64,000 nucleotides of DNA, taken from positions 76,884-140,883 of the forward strand of contig CAVVJO010000032.1 in NCBI GenBank assembly GCA_963748545.1, read 5' to 3'. A program made the position numbers and the translations under genes. Positions within the stretch are counted from its first letter, which is position 1, and every line of letters begins with the position of its first letter. Shown here piece after piece: positions 1 through 7,590 of this stretch. Below the pieces are notes generated by a model. That model made no database searches. It had not been told where the DNA came from and saw nothing but the letters and a program-made list of their open reading frames with translations. Origin of the DNA: Roseiarcus sp963748545. GTDB lineage: Bacteria; Pseudomonadota; Alphaproteobacteria; Rhizobiales; Beijerinckiaceae.

Positions 1-516
1 CTGGCGACGGCGCGCCAACTGGCCGAAGCCGAAGGCTGGGACGCCGTCACCACGCGACGGCTCGCGGCGCTGATCGATTACAGCCAGCCGGTTCTCTACA
101 GCCACTTCAAGGGCAAAGTCGACATCATGGCGGCCGTGGCCACCCGAGGGTTCGAGGACCTTGCCGCGCGACTGGGAAGCCAAGCCGCTAACGCTGCCGG
201 CGCTCCGGATGTCCTGCGCAACGTCTGCGCCGCGTATCTGGATTTCGCCCGCACGCGGCCGGTCGTCTACGAGGCGATGTTCGTCCTGCCGACAAAGATC
301 AAATTCGCCAGCGAGGACACGCCCCCCGCTCTCCGCGCCGCCTTCGACGCGTTTGTCGCCGCCCTAGGGCGGGATCGGCCCGAGTCGGTCTTTTTGGCCG
401 AAGTGCTGTGGAGCGCTCTGCATGGCATGGTCGTCCTCGCGCAATCCGAACGCATCCCCGCTCTCGGGGCCGAGGACCGACTGAACATCCTCGTCCAGAG
501 ATTCGGTCGCGATTAG
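1..516 (+). CDS. TetR/AcrR-family transcriptional regulator, 5' end outside window
   Basis: The frame is open from base 1, so the true start lies upstream. The first 40 residues show the second half of a TetR helix-turn-helix, with TTRRLAALIDYSQPVLYSHF as the recognition region, followed by a helical C-terminal ligand-binding domain. TetR proteins are dimeric repressors that release DNA when a small molecule binds the C-terminal domain. The visible part is 171 residues; full family members are about 190-220. The target is unknown, because the next gene (a cupin at 693) is codirectional but 176 bases away and the upstream neighbour is not visible. The family call is secure and the function is not. 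Confidence 0.85.
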   Translation: MATARQLAEAEGWDAVTTRRLAALIDYSQPVLYSHFKGKVDIMAAVATRGFEDLAARLGSQAANAAGAPDVLRNVCAAYLDFARTRPVVYEAMFVLPTKIKFASEDTPPALRAAFDAFVAALGRDRPESVFLAEVLWSALHGMVVLAQSERIPALGAEDRLNILVQRFGRD

Positions 517-692
517 GATAATGGCGCGACTAGGTTGATGGGAGGACGGCGCTGGACGAGCGCCGGCTTCGACTGCGCCCGTCAGCGCGGGCGCCGGATC
601 GACCGTGTTGACCGATGCTGATACGTTGCCGAACTTGAACGCCTACGGGATGGAACCGCATTTACTTTTCAGAATCGCAATGGGGGGCGCGG

Positions 693-1235
693 ATGTTTGA
701 CCTCGACCGGTTCATCGAAGACGTGCGTCGCGCCCGTTGCGAGGCCGAGCCGGAACGCGCCATTCGCGAGGTGATGAGCCAGGCCATCGCAAACCCGGGC
801 GCCGTGTTGGGCGCGCTTGGAGAACCTAGCCGGGCCGGCATCGGTAAGCTCTATGCGGGGCCAGACCTCACCATCCTGAACGCCGTCTGGGGTCCAAAGA
901 TGACCATCATGCCTCATAATCACAGGATGCACGCAGTCATAGGCGTGTACACTGGGCGCGAGGACAACATCTTCTGGCGTCGCATTCCAGGCTCGCTCGA
1001 GGCGGCGGGGGCGCGCTCGATTGGCCGCGGCGAAGTGACCCCGCTGGGCGTGGACATCATCCACAGCGTGACCAATCCCACCAGCAAGCTGACTGGGGCC
1101 GTTCACGTCTACCTCGGAGACTTCTTGAAGACCGAACGCAGCGAATGGGAGCCAGAATCGCTAGAGGAGAAACCCTACGATCTGCAAAAGGCCTTGCAGA
1201 TGTTCGAGGACAGCAATCGCATGCTGGCGACTTAG
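693..1235 (+). CDS. Cupin-fold protein, cysteine-dioxygenase-like
   Basis: This 180-residue protein has a single double-stranded beta-helix. The likely metal-binding motif is PHNHRMHAVIGVYTGREDN (about residues 70-88), with a second histidine later in GVDIIHSVTN. This resembles the predicted metal-dependent enzymes related to cysteine dioxygenase (COG5553-like), whose substrates are mostly unassigned. A G-rich stretch just before ATG 693 can serve as ribosome binding site. No operon partner is evident; the next gene, metZ, follows after 357 bases and has its own riboswitch. Assignment to the cupin superfamily is from the motif; the reaction cannot be stated. Confidence 0.75.
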   Translation: MFDLDRFIEDVRRARCEAEPERAIREVMSQAIANPGAVLGALGEPSRAGIGKLYAGPDLTILNAVWGPKMTIMPHNHRMHAVIGVYTGREDNIFWRRIPGSLEAAGARSIGRGEVTPLGVDIIHSVTNPTSKLTGAVHVYLGDFLKTERSEWEPESLEEKPYDLQKALQMFEDSNRMLAT

Positions 1236-1464
1236 GGCCCAAACGGAACCCGCTTGGAAGGTCTCCGCCCTCTGACACGTCTCCGCCTGATGGGTTGCAC
1301 TCCTCGGGGGCGGCTGCCTGCTTTTCGATCTCGCACACCGATGACCGCTTCGGACGTGACTCGACCCGCTCGCCGACCCGGCCAGGAACAGACAGGTCCT
1401 GCGCAATCTCTGCGCAATCTTGTCGTTTGACCTCGCCCTCGCTGCGCGCTAAGGATGCCGCTCA

Positions 1465-1520
1465 TCCGTGGTCATTTGAGCCGGTCGGCTTGCCGCCACG
1501 TTAAACAAGGGGCTAAAAGA
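1465..1520 (+). promoter_or_regulatory. SAM-II riboswitch upstream of metZ
   Basis: The stretch carries the hallmarks of the alphaproteobacterial SAM-II (metA-type) aptamer. P1 is formed by CGTGG (1467-1471) and CCACG (1496-1500). The loop is TCATTTGAGCCGG followed by CGGCTTGCCG. After P1 comes TTAAACAAGGGGCTAAAAG (1501-1519). The AGCC at 1479-1482 can pair with GGCT at 1511-1514 to make the H-type pseudoknot that binds S-adenosylmethionine. It ends about 75 bases before the metZ start, where SAM-II elements usually sit. Expected effect: high SAM lowers metZ expression, probably at translation initiation, since I see no strong terminator. Confidence 0.9.
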
Positions 1521-1592
1521 TCGGGGCTCCCTATCCGTTAGCCTCGTCTTCGAGCCCGCGGGCGCTTCGCAGCCCGGAGAGGACATGAGAAC

Positions 1593-2823
1593 ATGACGAG
1601 CCCGCGCAAATCCCGCGACCCCAAAACGCTCCGCCCGGCCACTCAGCTCATCCACGGCGGCAGCTTGCGCTCCCGTTTCGAGGAGACCTCTGAAGCCTTG
1701 TTCCTGACCCAAGGCTATCTCTACGACACGATGGAGATCGCCGAGGCGCGGTTCAAGGGCGAAGACCCGGGGTTCGTCTATTCGCGCTTCTCCAACCCGA
1801 CCGTCGCGATGTTCGAAAAGCGCATGGCGCTGATCGAGGGCGCAGAGGCGGCGCGCGCGACCGCGAGCGGCATGGCGGCGGTGACCGCCGCGCTGATGGG
1901 TCAGGTGAAGGCAGGCGATCATGTGGTCGCCGCCCGCGCCCTGTTCGGCTCCTGTCTCTATGTGGTCGAGGACCTGCTGCCGCGCTTCGGCGTCGAATCG
2001 ACGCTGGTCGAGGGGACCGACCTCGAGCAATGGCGCGCCGCGGTGCGGCCGAACACCAGGACCGCCTTTCTCGAATCGCCGACCAACCCGACGCTCGAGA
2101 TCATCGATATTGCAGGGGTCGCCGAGATCGTGCATGGCGTCGGCGCGACGCTGGTGGTCGACAACGTGTTCGCGACGCCCCTCCACCAGCACCCCTTGAA
2201 GCTCGGGGCCGACTGCGTCGTCTATTCGGCGACCAAGCACATCGACGGGCAGGGCCGGGTGCTCGGCGGGGTGATCCTTGGCGGCGAGCAATTCATCGCC
2301 GACAACATCCACAACTACCTGCGCCAGACCGGCCCCAGCCTGTCGCCGTTCAACGCCTGGACGCTCTTGAAATCGCTGGAGACCCTGCCGATCCGGGTCG
2401 CGGCGCAGGCGGCGTCGGCGGCGCAGAATCGCCGATGCGCTGGCGGAGCATCCGGCGGTCGTGCGCACCCTCTATCCCGGCCGCGCCGATCATCCGCAGG
2501 CCGCGCTCGCACGACGGCAGATGTCGAGCGGCGGCACCATGCTCGCTTTCGAGGTCGCCGGCGGCAAGGCGGCCGCGTTCCGCACGGCGAACGCGCTCTC
2601 GATCATCGGCATCTCCAACAATCTCGGCGACGCCAAGAGCCTGATCACCCATCCGGAGACCACGACTCACCAGCGCCTCAAGCCCGAACAGCGCGCGGCG
2701 CTCGGCATCGGTCCCGGCCTGCTGAGATTGTCGATCGGCCTCGAGGATACCGACGACCTGATCGATGACCTCCTCCAGGCGCTCGACAAGGCCGCAGAGC
2801 CAGGACGGCGCGCGGCGGAGTAG
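1593..2823 (+). CDS. metZ: O-succinylhomoserine sulfhydrylase (frameshifted)
   Basis: This PLP enzyme of the Cys/Met metabolism family makes homocysteine from O-succinylhomoserine and sulfide. The PLP lysine is K215 in SATKHIDG, and FVYSRFSNPTV and ASGMAAVTAAL are family motifs. Start ATG 1593 has GGAGAGG 10 bases upstream. The reading frame breaks near base 2424: before it the frame gives RVAAQAASAAQ, after it the correct sequence RIADALAEHPAVVRTLYPGR continues one frame over, through the conserved SLITHPETTTH motif to the stop at 2821-2823. Removing one C from GCGCAGAATC restores a full-length protein of about 409 residues, the normal family length. A sequencing indel is more likely than a dead gene, because both halves are conserved. 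The SAM-II riboswitch upstream supports a methionine role. Confidence 0.9.
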
Positions 2824-3413
2824 GAGGGCTTCCTTTCCGCGATGGCCGTCATGGCCGACTCAGGCCGGGGCAAGCCCGGCCATGACGACGTCAGGGATGA
2901 CCGGGAGGCAATCCATAAGCGGCAACATTTTCTTGCGGAAAATCAGAATCCATGGGACAGTGATCCTGCCGGCCGGATCCCCTCGCCATGTCGCTTGTCG
3001 CCCAGGAACGCCTTCTCCTCCAACGCCCTTCCCTGTCATTTCTCCGGAAGCGGGGATGCAGATCTGGAGCGCCAATGCGGGCCGCTCTGGATCCCCGCAT
3101 CTGCGGGTATGACAGCCTTTTGGGCTGTGAAAGCGGCCCCAAAAGGGGCGGCAAGGCCTTGAAAAGTCGCAAAACCGGAGCCGGAACTGCAAGCTCGTCC
3201 GTCATCCCCGCGAGCGGAGATCCAGCGCCGCGGCGCGGGGCGGCGGCGCAGCCCGCCGCTCTGGCGGGCCGCCTTCGCGGGCAGGTCAGGTCGGACGCTG
3301 CGGGCGGCCCCGAAACGGGATTCAAGGCCTTGAAAAGCCTCAAAACCGGAGCCGGAACGGCCGGGCCCGGCTCCCCGGGAAAGCGGGAAGCCGGAGATCC
3401 GAACCTCGCCGAC
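2824..3413 (+). repeat. Gene-free spacer with degenerate palindromic repeats
   Basis: No convincing gene is seen here. The stretch holds several degraded copies of an intergenic element of the type GTCATCCCCGCG...GCGGAGATCCAG (for example 3199-3225, and inverted at 3087-3118). It also holds a direct duplication of about 54 bases: 3134-3188 and 3305-3357 share AAGGCCTTGAAAAG and CAAAACCGGAGCCGGAAC with few differences. Such dispersed palindromes are common between genes in Hyphomicrobiales genomes. Open frames crossing it on both strands have no recognisable domain. Confidence 0.6.
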
Positions 3414-3883
3414 TCACCTCGGCTCGAGATCGGCGAGCGTCGTCGGCACCCGCCCGTTGGGCGTCAGCTTGTTGATCACCTGCGGCAGGACGACCGCGAG
3501 CTGCTGCAGCAATTCCTGCTGGCTCATGCCGGTGCGCTTCGAAATCTCGTCGAGCACGTTGCCGCCCAGCGCCCCCCGAGCTGGCCGGGCTGGATCGGCT
3601 CGTTGGGTCCATGGCCGACCCAGGAGTTGACCTGCGGGGCCGCGCCGCCCGCCGTCAACCGTCCGATCAGGCCGCCGAGGCCGTCGAGGATGCTGGAGGC
3701 GGGAACGTCGGTGGGAACCGAGGTCGGAATCTGCGCCGGGGCCGGGGCCGGCGCCGACGGAGCGGGCGACCCGCCGCCGCCGAACATCTTGCCGAGGATC
3801 AGCGCGCCCACCGCAACCGCGATCGGCGTTGCAAGATTGCCGCCCGGAACCGAATTCTTCACCGCGTCGTCAAACATTCCCAT
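3414..3883 (-). CDS. YidB-like DUF937 protein (frameshifted)
   Basis: A small protein of the YidB/DUF937 family, function unknown. It starts MGMFDDAVKNSVPG with AGGAGG a few bases upstream (start base 3883). It then has a hydrophobic segment (AVAVGALILGKMFGGGG), a Pro/Ala/Ser-rich linker and the family core NSWVGHGPNEPIQPGQLGG. Right after this core the frame slips at a run of six C (3572-3577). Adding one base gives GALGGNVLDEISKRTGMS and the rest of the domain (QQELLQQLAVVLPQVINKLT), ending LADLEPR with stop at 3414-3416. The corrected protein is about 156 residues, normal for YidB. A homopolymer miscount is the likely cause. Confidence 0.8.
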
Positions 3884-4084
3884 GGCTTCCTCCTAAGATC
3901 CTTGCAGCCCGCGCCGATGAAAGACGACCTGTCAGACCGTTGGCGGGGCGTACGAGAAGAGACCGCCCAAGACTAACGGCTTGCGTTTTCCACGTCCATC
4001 CCGCAACAATCCGCGCGCCCGAACAGGGAAGCCTGTCGGAGGACGGCTGGGGCCGATGGCGGGCCTAAAGAATAGGAGAGCAAG

Positions 4085-4354
4085 ATGTTGTGGACCATCA
4101 TCGCGTGGATCGTTTTCGGGGTGGTCGTGGGGTGGATCGCCGGCTTTTTCGTCAACAAGCCAACGTCGGGGTTTTGGCAGAACGCCGCGCTGGGCATCAT
4201 CGGCGCGGTCGTCGGCGGCTATATCGCGAGCGCGCTCGGTCTTGGGGGAGTGAGCAGCATCAACATCTTCAACGTCTGGAGCGTACTCGTCTCCGTCATT
4301 GGCGCGATCATCGTCGTCTGGATTTACAACGCCGTCATCAGCCGCCGCGCGTAA
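4085..4354 (+). CDS. GlsB/YeaQ/YmgE-family small membrane protein
   Basis: This 89-residue protein is almost entirely three hydrophobic helices: a start MLWTIIAWIVFGVVVGWIAG, a middle ALGIIGAVVGGYIASALGLGG and an end SVLVSVIGAIIVVWIYNAV, with glycine zippers. This is the pattern of the transglycosylase-associated / GlsB family, often stress-induced and of unknown molecular function. GGAGAG lies six bases before the ATG. It is convergent with moaE, whose end is 5 bases away (4359). Confidence 0.85.
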   Translation: MLWTIIAWIVFGVVVGWIAGFFVNKPTSGFWQNAALGIIGAVVGGYIASALGLGGVSSINIFNVWSVLVSVIGAIIVVWIYNAVISRRA

Positions 4355-4358
4355 CGGC

Positions 4359-4823
4359 TCAACCCTCGGCGGCGCTCCAGCGCGCCGCCGACAGGGCGTC
4401 GGACTCCTTGGCCTCGACCCAGCCCTCGACGACCCCATCGTTGCGGATCGCCCGCTTCCAGAACGGCGCCCGAGTCTTGAAGTAGTCCATCAGCATCTGC
4501 GCCGCTGCGAAGGCCTCGCCGCGATGGGCGGCGGCGACCGCCACCAGCACGATCTGTTGGCCGGGTTCGATCCGGCCGTAGCGATGGATCGCCGTCACGC
4601 CGAGCAGCGGCCAGCGCGCCTCGGCCTCGGCCGCGACCCGGGCCATCTCGGTCTCGGCCATCCCGGGATAATGCTCGAGCTCGAGCGCGGCCAGCGTTCC
4701 CCCCTCGTCGCGGCAATAGCCGACGAAACTCGCGACCGCGCCGACGTCCCTGCGCCCGCGCGCGAGCGCCGCCCCCTCCGCGCCGGCGTCGAAGTCCTCC
4801 CGCTGCACCCGGACCGTCGCCAT
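4359..4823 (-). CDS. moaE: Molybdopterin synthase catalytic subunit
   Basis: MoaE is the large subunit of molybdopterin synthase, which inserts two sulfurs into precursor Z (cPMP) using the thiocarboxylated tail of MoaD. Seen here: ASFVGYCRDEGG near the N-terminus, AIHRYGRIEPGQQIVLVAVAA, HRGEAFAAAQMLMDYFKTRA and PFWKRA with the conserved catalytic lysines. The length of 154 residues is normal. It is the last gene of a minus-strand pgsA-moaD-moaE cluster, starting 6 bases downstream of the moaD stop, so cotranscription is likely. Confidence 0.95.
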   Translation of the reverse strand: MATVRVQREDFDAGAEGAALARGRRDVGAVASFVGYCRDEGGTLAALELEHYPGMAETEMARVAAEAEARWPLLGVTAIHRYGRIEPGQQIVLVAVAAAHRGEAFAAAQMLMDYFKTRAPFWKRAIRNDGVVEGWVEAKESDALSAARWSAAEG

Positions 4824-4829
4824 CGAACC

Positions 4830-5081
4830 TCAGCCGCCGGTCATCGGCGGGAAGAAGGCGATCTCCTTCGCGCCCGCGATCGGCGCGCCGTGCTGCGCAT
4901 GGACCCTGTCGAGCGCCGCGCGCACCGTCGACGCCTTCTCGAAAGCATACGCGTAGCCCTCGCCGCGGCCCTTCAGCCACGCGATCAGATCGGCGACCGT
5001 CTTCACCGAGGCGGGCGGCTCGACCTCCTCTTCGGTCATGCCCACGCGCTCACGCACCCAGGCGAAATAGATCAATTTCAT
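4830..5081 (-). CDS. moaD: Molybdopterin synthase sulfur carrier subunit
   Basis: This ubiquitin-like sulfur carrier of 83 residues begins MKLIYFAWVRERVG and ends FFPPMTGG. The C-terminal Gly-Gly is adenylated and thiocarboxylated by MoeB/MoaD-activating enzymes, then docks in MoaE. It lies between pgsA (6 bases upstream) and moaE (6 bases downstream), matching the usual two-subunit gene pair. Confidence 0.93.
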   Translation of the reverse strand: MKLIYFAWVRERVGMTEEEVEPPASVKTVADLIAWLKGRGEGYAYAFEKASTVRAALDRVHAQHGAPIAGAKEIAFFPPMTGG

Positions 5082-5087
5082 GGGGCC

Positions 5088-5699
5088 TCAATCGACGCCG
5101 ACATGGTCGTAGCTCGCCTTCATATAGTCCCAGCCAGTGTAGAGGGTGAGGAGCGCCGCGACCCAGAGGAGCCCGAGGCCGACCCGGCTCGACCCGGGAA
5201 TAAGCGCATCGCCCGCCGGACCCGCGATCAGGAAGCCGAGCGCGATCAGTTGCGCGGTGGTCTTCCATTTGGCGACCGCCGTCACCGGCACCGGCACCCG
5301 GAGCTCGGCCAAGTATTCGCGCAAGCCCGAGACGAGGATCTCGCGGCAGAGAATGATGATGCCCGCCCAGAGGCTCGCGCCGGCGATCGTCTGGTCGGCC
5401 GCCAGCATCAGGATCACGGCGGATACAAGCAGCTTGTCGGCGATCGGATCGAGCATCCGCCCGAGCGACGACTGCTGCGCCCAGGCGCGGGCGAAATATC
5501 CGTCGAAAAAGTCGGTGACGGCCGCGGCGACGAAAATCGCCAGCGCCGTCCAGCGCGCCCAAGGCTCGGCGGGCCAAAACAGAAAGCCCGCGACAAGCGG
5601 AACCGCCACGACCCGGGCATAGGTCAAGACGTTGGGCAAAGACCAGTTGCGGCTGGTCGGACGCGTCATCGAGGAGGCCATTTGACTTGCACCTGACAA
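5088..5699 (-). CDS. pgsA: CDP-diacylglycerol-glycerol-3-phosphate 3-phosphatidyltransferase
   Basis: An inner-membrane CDP-alcohol phosphatidyltransferase that makes phosphatidylglycerophosphate, the first committed step to phosphatidylglycerol and cardiolipin. The signature D-G-x2-A-R-x8-G-x3-D-x3-D is visible as TDFFDGYFARAWAQQSSLG then RMLDPIADK. Four to five hydrophobic helices surround it. It has 203 residues if the first ATG (5699) is used; an in-frame ATG seven codons on is an alternative start. The neighbourhood pgsA-moaD-moaE is common in Hyphomicrobiales. Confidence 0.93.
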   Translation of the reverse strand: MSGASQMASSMTRPTSRNWSLPNVLTYARVVAVPLVAGFLFWPAEPWARWTALAIFVAAAVTDFFDGYFARAWAQQSSLGRMLDPIADKLLVSAVILMLAADQTIAGASLWAGIIILCREILVSGLREYLAELRVPVPVTAVAKWKTTAQLIALGFLIAGPAGDALIPGSSRVGLGLLWVAALLTLYTGWDYMKASYDHVGVD

Positions 5700-5855
5700 C
5701 GTCGCTCAGCGTCCGTCAATACCGCGCCGCCGTTCCTTCCCAGGGCGCAACGCAGGCGCACAAAACTGGGGACGGGAACGGCGTCGCCAGATTCACCGGC
5801 GCGACTTGGCGAGGATCGGTCTACTATTGAGGCTTTGAGAGGTTAGGAGCTCCTT

Positions 5856-6485
5856 ATGTCGAACATCCACGTCGTCAGCCACCCGCTCGTTCAGCACAAG
5901 CTGACGCTGATGCGCGACAAAACCGTTTCCACCAAGGGCTTCCGCCAACTGCTCAACGAGATCGGAATGCTGCTTGCTTACGAAGTGACCCGCGACCTGC
6001 CGATCGAAATGATCGAGGTGGAGACCCCGCTGGCGAAGACCATGCAACCGACCATCTCCGGTAAGAAGCTGGTGTTCGCGCCGATCCTGCGCGCCGGGAC
6101 CGGCTTTCTCGAAGGCATGCTCAATCTGGTTCCGAGCGCGCGGGTCGCGCACATCGGGCTTTATCGCGACCCGCAGACGCTGGAAGCGGTCGAGTACTAT
6201 TTCAAGGCGCCCGCCGACGTCGCCGAACGGCTGGTCATCGTCATGGACCCGATGCTGGCGACCGGCAATTCTGCAATCGCCGCGCTCGACCGCCTCAAGC
6301 GGCGGGGGGTGCGCGACATGCAATTCGTTTGCCTACTCGCGGCCCCCGAAGGCGTCGAGCGGCTAGCGAACGCCCACCCGGATGTCGAAATCTGGACGGC
6401 CGCAATCGACGAGAAGCTCAACGATCACGGCTACATCGTCCCCGGACTCGGGGACGCAGGCGACCGAATGTTCGGGACCAAGTAG
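5856..6485 (+). CDS. upp: Uracil phosphoribosyltransferase
   Basis: This pyrimidine salvage enzyme converts uracil and PRPP to UMP. The type I phosphoribosyltransferase PRPP loop is VIVMDPMLATGNSA (about residues 127-140). The N-terminal HPLVQHKLTLMRDK and the C-terminal uracil-binding GYIVPGLGDAGDRMFGT are diagnostic. The 209-residue length is normal. GGTTAGGAG lies upstream of the ATG. It stands alone, with spacers of about 155 bases on each side. Confidence 0.96.
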   Translation: MSNIHVVSHPLVQHKLTLMRDKTVSTKGFRQLLNEIGMLLAYEVTRDLPIEMIEVETPLAKTMQPTISGKKLVFAPILRAGTGFLEGMLNLVPSARVAHIGLYRDPQTLEAVEYYFKAPADVAERLVIVMDPMLATGNSAIAALDRLKRRGVRDMQFVCLLAAPEGVERLANAHPDVEIWTAAIDEKLNDHGYIVPGLGDAGDRMFGTK

Positions 6486-6645
6486 GGCGACGCCCGCAGC
6501 GTTCCGCCGCATACTCGCAAGACGGCAACCGCTTTCCAGTCGATCGTCTGAGGTCGCATATCCGTCCGCCGCCACGAAGCGTCACGCTTGCGGCGGCGGC
6601 GACATGCCTTTGAAGACATCCTCCCGAATAGTCGAGCGAATGGGC

Positions 6646-7053
6646 TTACTTGCGGCGCCGGCGTTGCTGACCAAGCCCCATTTGCTTGGCAAGAGCTGAC
6701 CGCGCCTTCGCATAAGCGGGCGCCACCATCGGGTAATCTGCGGCAAGGCCCCACTTCTCCCGATATTCTTCAGGGGAGAGATTGTACTGGGTGCGCAGAT
6801 GCCGCTTCAGCGATTTGAACTTCCGACCGTCTTCGAGACAGACGATGTAGTCGTTGGTGATCGACTTCTTCGGCGGCACCGCGGGCTTAGCCGCCTCAAC
6901 AACGATCGGCTGAGCGCCCGAGGCGACGCGGACGATCGCAGCATGAACGTCGTTGAGCAGCGTGGGAAGCTCGCTGGCCGGCACAGAATTGTTCGAAACA
7001 TAAGCCGAGACAATTTCGGCGGCGAGTTCGACGTGACTGTTGGATTCGCTCAT
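6646..7053 (-). CDS. mucR: MucR/Ros-family zinc-finger transcriptional regulator
   Basis: This is a 135-residue regulator with the prokaryotic Ros/MucR zinc-finger region: ITNDYIVCLEDGRKFKSLKR, followed by HLRTQYNLSPEEYREKWGL and the conserved tail PAYAKARSALAKQMGLGQ. In alphaproteobacteria MucR proteins bind A+T-rich DNA and control exopolysaccharide, motility, symbiosis and cell-cycle genes. The start is placed at ATG 7053 (MSESNSHVEL), because GGAG is too close to the earlier ATG at 7062 and about 11 bases from this one. The 537-base region upstream may hold its (often autoregulated) promoter. Confidence 0.92.
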   Translation of the reverse strand: MSESNSHVELAAEIVSAYVSNNSVPASELPTLLNDVHAAIVRVASGAQPIVVEAAKPAVPPKKSITNDYIVCLEDGRKFKSLKRHLRTQYNLSPEEYREKWGLAADYPMVAPAYAKARSALAKQMGLGQQRRRRK

Positions 7054-7590
7054 TTTTATCATTACTCCGAATCTAACCCGGGAGCGACCGCCGGAATGCG
7101 ATCAACTCACAGGCCATTATGGCCGTCTGACCGGGACAGCCCTCATCCTCTGTTATCGCCGAACGGCGACTTCGGGCGCGCACGGATATAGCGCACTGGA
7201 AAACGTGATACAAGTTGTTCCCAGAATTTTTCAACTGCATTGTCGTCAGTCTTTGATCGAATACTCCAACGCGCGGATAGAACCCATGTTCGATTGCCTT
7301 CGGTAAACAGTCGATATCTCTTGACATGGCCCAACGAATAGGTCTCGGGGCGTAGCGCGCCTTGCGATTCGCAGGGGTTGCGTTGCCCGGATGAATTTTG
7401 ATCGGAATGATCGGCGCGCCGGCTGCGTGTCGGCAACAGGCCCTTCGGCCGTGTCCAGTCTTTATCGCGGTCACACAACCGCTAATCGAGCTCTGAAATC
7501 GCACGGCGAGGATGTCCAGGCGGGGTCGAAGCAACTATATGCCTGGAACAACCATCGACTGACCACCCGAGAGCGCCCAAGCAAGATTCA
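7054..7590. other. Intergenic region between mucR and the ABC exporter
   Basis: This is a divergent spacer of 537 bases. Open frames on both strands (up to 153 codons on the minus strand, 7073-7534) have no recognisable domain and no ribosome binding site I trust. Promoters for mucR (leftward) and the transporter (rightward) should lie here; I could not pick convincing -35/-10 boxes. No RNA gene was seen. Confidence 0.4.

Noticed and set aside
1585..1596. Three-codon open frame (ATG AGA ACA TGA) overlapping the metZ start
   Set aside because: Only two bases separate the ribosome binding site from this ATG, so it is unlikely to be translated.
7073..7534. 153-codon open frame on the minus strand upstream of mucR
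   Set aside because: No domain, no ribosome binding site and atypical composition; treated as spacer.
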